Assembly: GCA_013812265.1 (NCBI GenBank)
Contig: JACCTQ010000320.1
Location: 1-8,535, forward strand
Length of the DNA: 8,535 bases
Direction of reading: 5' to 3'
Source of the DNA: Actinomycetota bacterium
GTDB lineage: Bacteria; Actinomycetota; Thermoleophilia; Gaiellales; Gaiellaceae
In this document: in pieces, positions 6,125 through 8,535 of the stretch
How positions within the stretch are numbered: the stretch's first letter is position 1
Layout: every line of letters begins with the position of its first letter
Notes under the pieces: model-generated
Database searches by the model: none
Told to the model about the DNA's origin: nothing
What the model saw: only the letters and a program-made list of their open reading frames with translations
Translations under genes and position numbers: made by a program

Positions 6125-6934
6125 TCAGAAGAAAAACTGCTGCCAGGCGGTCCACCAGTCGTCCGCGCGGGAGACGATCCGGCGCGCATCTAGCACTTCG
6201 ACGCCGGGGCGGCGCCGCAGCCGGTCGACCGGGTCGGTTCGCTTGAACTCGACCATGACCTCGCAGGGCCGGCCGGGGTCGTACGGAGGCACGGCGGTCA
6301 AGTCCGCGAGCGCATGCTTCGACGCTTCCTCGATCATGAGCCGGGCTCGCTGCGGGGGTACCTGGCGCGCGCTGAACGCCCCGAGCCCTCGCTTCACCGC
6401 GACGGTGGTGAGCCCGTCTCCGAGCAGATCTCGGCCCTCGTCGCAGGTGGCCTGATCGCCGGTTACGAGCAGGACGGGACATTCCCACTGGCCACAGAGG
6501 GCCGCGTTGATCCCCGTCTCGCCGACTGCGACGTTGTTGAACCAGAGGTTCTGCCACTCCTGGCCCGACACGGTGTGGTTGAGAACGCCTTCGCGGGTGC
6601 CCGCGCGGGCGTGCATCGCGATGAGGAGGGCCGCATCGCAGCCTTCCTCGAGGAAGCCGGTGTACTCCGTCCACTCCTCCTGCACCACGTACTCGCAGCC
6701 GGGGTCGAGCAAATCCGGAACGAGGTTGTTGAATGTCGAGCCCTTGCCGGAGCCATGGCAATCCATCACGACGATGTCGGTGGCGCCGCCGGCGCGGGCA
6801 CCGCGGATGGCTGCGTTGACCTCCTCCGTGTAGAGACGCCGCCCCTCCTCGAACAGCGCCTCACCGGACCCTGTCTGCTCCCACTTCACGATGCCCGCGA
6901 CACCTTCCATGTCGCTGATGATGTGTACTCGCAC
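6125..6934 (-). CDS. M55-family D-aminopeptidase (DppA-like)
   Basis: A 269-residue zinc peptidase matching the usual length of the M55 family. The N-terminus has the signature S7-D8-M9-E10-G11, and further ligands or catalytic residues fit the Bacillus subtilis DppA pattern closely: H60 in DCHGSG, H108 in MHARAG, H120 in LNHT, and E139 in VGETGIN. DppA forms a decameric ring that removes D-amino acids from short peptides such as D-Ala-D-Ala and is cytosolic; no signal peptide is seen here. The start is set at the GTG at 6934 because GGAGG stands five bases before it and the family begins at this point; the open frame extends 77 codons further upstream with low-complexity Arg-rich sequence that is surely not translated. 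It lies 65 bases downstream of the oxygenase gene on the same strand, with two small hairpins between them. It ends in an unusual Trp/Phe-rich tail, WWTAWQQFFF. Confidence 0.95.
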   Translation of the reverse strand: MRVHIISDMEGVAGIVKWEQTGSGEALFEEGRRLYTEEVNAAIRGARAGGATDIVVMDCHGSGKGSTFNNLVPDLLDPGCEYVVQEEWTEYTGFLEEGCDAALLIAMHARAGTREGVLNHTVSGQEWQNLWFNNVAVGETGINAALCGQWECPVLLVTGDQATCDEGRDLLGDGLTTVAVKRGLGAFSARQVPPQRARLMIEEASKHALADLTAVPPYDPGRPCEVMVEFKRTDPVDRLRRRPGVEVLDARRIVSRADDWWTAWQQFFF

Positions 6935-6947
6935 GTAATCCTCCGCA

Positions 6948-6979
6948 GCGGTCGAGTGACCGCAGGACGCTAACAGCGT
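6948..6979 (-). repeat. Two tandem small hairpins between oxygenase and peptidase genes
   Basis: Two perfect inverted repeats sit side by side: ACGCT-AAC-AGCGT at 6967-6979 and GCGGTC-GAGT-GACCGC at 6948-6963. On the transcribed minus strand they follow the oxygenase stop (7000) and end six bases before the strong GGAGG of the peptidase. No U-run follows, so a classic terminator is unlikely. They could be mRNA processing or stability elements that give the two genes different expression. The function is inferred. Confidence 0.4.
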
Positions 6980-6999
6980 TTCCGACCTGAGGCTCGGTC

Positions 7000-7776
7000 T
7001 TAGGGCCGGGCGCCTCGCGCGTGCAGCGCGCGAAGTGGCAGGTTCTCGCCAGGCATCCAGTAGTCCGTCGCGCTCTCGCCGTAGCCCACGAGCTGTCGTC
7101 TCAATGGATCGAGCGACTCGACGATATCGGACTCGAGCGAAAGCTCGTCGCGGAGCCGGATCCACCGATAAGTATAAGCGTAGAAGAGCGCCTTGCGCGT
7201 GCTGAGAGACGTGTTGTCGCCGCGCGCGTGCCAGACACGCCGGTCGAAGAGCACGGCGCTCCCGGCCCGCACGAGCACCGGCTCGGCGCCGGGTGGCCGG
7301 AGCGCCCCGTCACTGGGCCGGGCGAGCCGGTCGTCGTGGTGGCTCCCCGGGAGCACCCAGAGTGCCCCGTGCTCGGGCGTCGCGACGTCGGTCAGGAAGT
7401 ACGCCGCCTTCACCGACAGGCGGGGACGCGGCGACTCGACGTCGACGTTCTGCCGGCCGCCGTCCTGGTGCCAGCGCCACCGCTGCTCCGGTTCGCCGCG
7501 AAGCGGCGGGTGGACGTCGAGGTGGCAGTGGTAGACGTACACGTTCCACCCGAGCGTCGCCGACACGAGCGAGAGAACGAGCGGCTGATCGAGGAGCTCG
7601 AGAAACGCCCGGTCGTGCCCCAGGAAGGAGAGCTCGTGGAGAGCGCCTCGCTCGCGGCAGCGCGTTTCCCAAACTCGATCCACGGCCCGGGTGAGCCGCT
7701 CGAGCTGCGCCGGTGGAAGCGCGTCCTCGATGACCGCGTAGCCCCGCTCCTCGAGTGCGCTCAGGTGCCGTCTCAC
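7000..7776 (-). CDS. Phytanoyl-CoA dioxygenase (PhyH) family Fe(II)/2-oxoglutarate oxygenase
   Basis: From the GTG at 7776 the protein has 258 residues, a usual PhyH length. It keeps the iron triad H103-x-D105 in WHQDGG and H183 in VWHARGDN, and R194, eleven residues later, is placed to bind the 2-oxoglutarate carboxylate. PRPRLSVKAAYFLTD and GALWVLPGSH are typical of the core jelly-roll strands. The family hydroxylates unactivated carbons in lipids, amino acids, osmolytes and natural products; the substrate here is unknown. The start is uncertain. The frame stays open to a GTG at 7869, which would overlap the divergent dehydrogenase gene and has no ribosome-binding site. The GTG at 7776 gives RRHLSALEERGYAV, a normal family N-terminus, but its GGAG is only two bases away. 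A well-placed GGAGG and ATG at 7813 lie in a different frame, raising the possibility of a frameshift. Confidence 0.9.
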   Translation of the reverse strand: MRRHLSALEERGYAVIEDALPPAQLERLTRAVDRVWETRCRERGALHELSFLGHDRAFLELLDQPLVLSLVSATLGWNVYVYHCHLDVHPPLRGEPEQRWRWHQDGGRQNVDVESPRPRLSVKAAYFLTDVATPEHGALWVLPGSHHDDRLARPSDGALRPPGAEPVLVRAGSAVLFDRRVWHARGDNTSLSTRKALFYAYTYRWIRLRDELSLESDIVESLDPLRRQLVGYGESATDYWMPGENLPLRALHARGARP

Positions 7777-7831
7777 AACTCCGTTTACGGGCGGAGGGCG
7801 TCTCGGGGTCCATGGACTAACCTCCGCCCGG
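7777..7831. promoter_or_regulatory. Divergent oxygenase/dehydrogenase control region with nested dyads
   Basis: Between the two divergent starts lies a perfect 10-bp inverted repeat, CGGGCGGAGG (7788-7797) and CCTCCGCCCG (7821-7830), with a 23-base spacer. Inside the spacer is a separate perfect 10-bp palindrome, GTCCATGGAC (7808-7817). The right arm ends one base before the dehydrogenase ATG and takes the place where its ribosome-binding site should be. On the minus strand the same bases read GGCGGAGG followed by ATG. The dyads are certain; whether they bind a regulator, fold as RNA or serve translation is not. Confidence 0.5.
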
Positions 7832-8535
7832 ATGGAGACGGGTCTTGCGGGCAAGGGCGTGCTCGTCACGGGCGCGTCGGGCGGGATCGGATCCGCCTGC
7901 GCCCGGGCCTTCGCCTCCGAAGGCTGCCGGGTCGTCGTGCACTACCACCGGGGCGAGGAGCGGGCGCGGGCGCTGAGCGACGAGCTGGGAGGTGCTCCCA
8001 TTGTCGCCGCCGACCTCACCCGCGAGGACGACGTCGAGCGTCTGTTCGCCGAGGCCGGCGCTGCGGTCGGCAGACTCGACGTGTGCGCCGCCGTAGCGGG
8101 CGCCTGGCCGGGGGAAGATCTCCCCGTGTGGAAGCTGCCGCTCGAGCGCTGGGAGCAGACGCTCCGGGCAAACCTAACCGTGACGTTCCTGACCGCGCGG
8201 GGCTTTCTCCGCGAGGTGGAGCGGAACGGCCATGGCAGCCTGGTCATGATCGGCTCGACGGCCGGCCTGTTCGGCGAGGCGGGTCACGCCGACTATGCGG
8301 CGGCGAAGTCGGCACTGACGCACGGCCTGCTGCTCAGCCTGAAGAACGAGGTCGTACGCGTCGCTCCGCGCGCACGCGTCAACGTGGTCTGTCCGGGCTG
8401 GACCGAATCCCCGATGACGAGAACAACCTTGGACGACCCGGGCCTGGTCGAACGCGTGACGCGCACCATGGCGCTCCGTAAAGTGGCGCGCACGGACGAT
8501 GTCGCGCGGCAGGTCGTAGCGTTGGCGTCCGACCA
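7832..8535 (+). CDS. Short-chain dehydrogenase/reductase (SDR), 3' end beyond window
   Basis: An open frame of 234 codons runs off the right edge, so perhaps 15-20 residues are missing compared with the usual 250. Classical SDR motifs are present: the cofactor loop TGASGGIG (13-20), D61-L62 at the adenine site, N114 in RANLT, S142 in GSTAG, Y155-x-x-x-K159 in DYAAAK, and PGW (188-190). The catalytic set N-S-Y-K is complete, so it should be an active NAD(P)H-dependent oxidoreductase. H37-Y-H-R40 after the second strand hints at NADPH, as a basic residue often does there. The usual NNAG motif is changed to AVAG (87-90). Some SDRs of this subtype are annotated as FabG-like, but that name is not earned here. 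The ATG at 7832 has no purine-rich ribosome-binding site; CCTCCGCCCG stands directly before it. It is divergent from the oxygenase and may act in the same pathway. Confidence 0.94.
   Translation, partial: METGLAGKGVLVTGASGGIGSACARAFASEGCRVVVHYHRGEERARALSDELGGAPIVAADLTREDDVERLFAEAGAAVGRLDVCAAVAGAWPGEDLPVWKLPLERWEQTLRANLTVTFLTARGFLREVERNGHGSLVMIGSTAGLFGEAGHADYAAAKSALTHGLLLSLKNEVVRVAPRARVNVVCPGWTESPMTRTTLDDPGLVERVTRTMALRKVARTDDVARQVVALASD

Noticed and set aside
6935..7165. 77-codon N-terminal extension of the D-aminopeptidase frame
   Set aside because: Arg-rich low-complexity sequence overlapping the oxygenase gene; the GTG at 6934 has a strong ribosome-binding site and matches the family N-terminus, including D8/E10 numbering.
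7021..8481. 486-codon plus-strand open frame across the oxygenase and SDR
   Set aside because: It overlaps the antisense of a PhyH gene with an intact active site and the wrong frame of a clear SDR; its sequence is low-complexity Arg-rich.
1..8535. Defence system, prophage, mobile element, CRISPR array or biosynthetic cluster
   Set aside because: No nuclease, helicase, integrase, transposase, repeat-spacer array or synthase was found; the genes are typical single-domain chromosomal functions.

Overview
The window is GC-rich and densely coded, with many GTG starts and little space between genes. Single-domain secreted ferritin-like and cupredoxin proteins, a membrane-anchored PknB-type kinase and possible leaderless starts suggest a high-GC actinobacterium, perhaps of the Thermoleophilia/Gaiellales type. 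That placement is an inference from style and gene families; there is no rRNA or marker gene here. I see no tRNA, rRNA, CRISPR array, transposase, integrase or attachment site. No gap between genes reaches 300 bases.

Left part (1-2650): an exported ferritin-like di-iron protein (+) faces an exported cupredoxin-like protein (-), and the two share a very strong hairpin terminator at 766-795. Upstream of the cupredoxin, on the minus strand, are an SGNH/GDSL hydrolase lipoprotein and an ankyrin-repeat protein. The minus-strand order is ankyrin, SGNH, cupredoxin. The SGNH ribosome-binding site overlaps the ankyrin stop codon, so at least those two look translationally coupled.

Middle (2610-4661): a short AT-richer control region separates the ankyrin gene from a divergent MarR-family regulator. 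It carries a TAGTT-N5-AACTA palindrome and three GTTGT boxes spaced exactly 11 bp apart. Downstream of MarR, on the same strand, is a transmembrane Ser/Thr kinase. Its outer part is a Thr/Val-rich segment, a proline-rich linker and a TPR-like domain instead of PASTA repeats.

Right part (4658-8535): a calcineurin-like metallophosphoesterase (-) converges on the kinase so tightly that the stop codons overlap. It diverges from a small nucleotidyltransferase-fold protein (+). Next come an M55 (DppA-type) D-aminopeptidase and a phytanoyl-CoA-dioxygenase-like Fe(II)/2-oxoglutarate oxygenase, both on the minus strand, and a divergent short-chain dehydrogenase that runs off the right edge. The oxygenase/dehydrogenase control region has a 10-bp inverted repeat enclosing a perfect 10-bp palindrome.

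Taken together this looks like ordinary chromosomal sequence rich in envelope, stress and catabolic functions. I found no convincing new multi-gene system. The most unusual items are the kinase with an outer TPR-like domain, the phased repeat region controlling MarR/ankyrin, and the oxygenase start region, where the best ribosome-binding site and ATG are out of frame with the gene.
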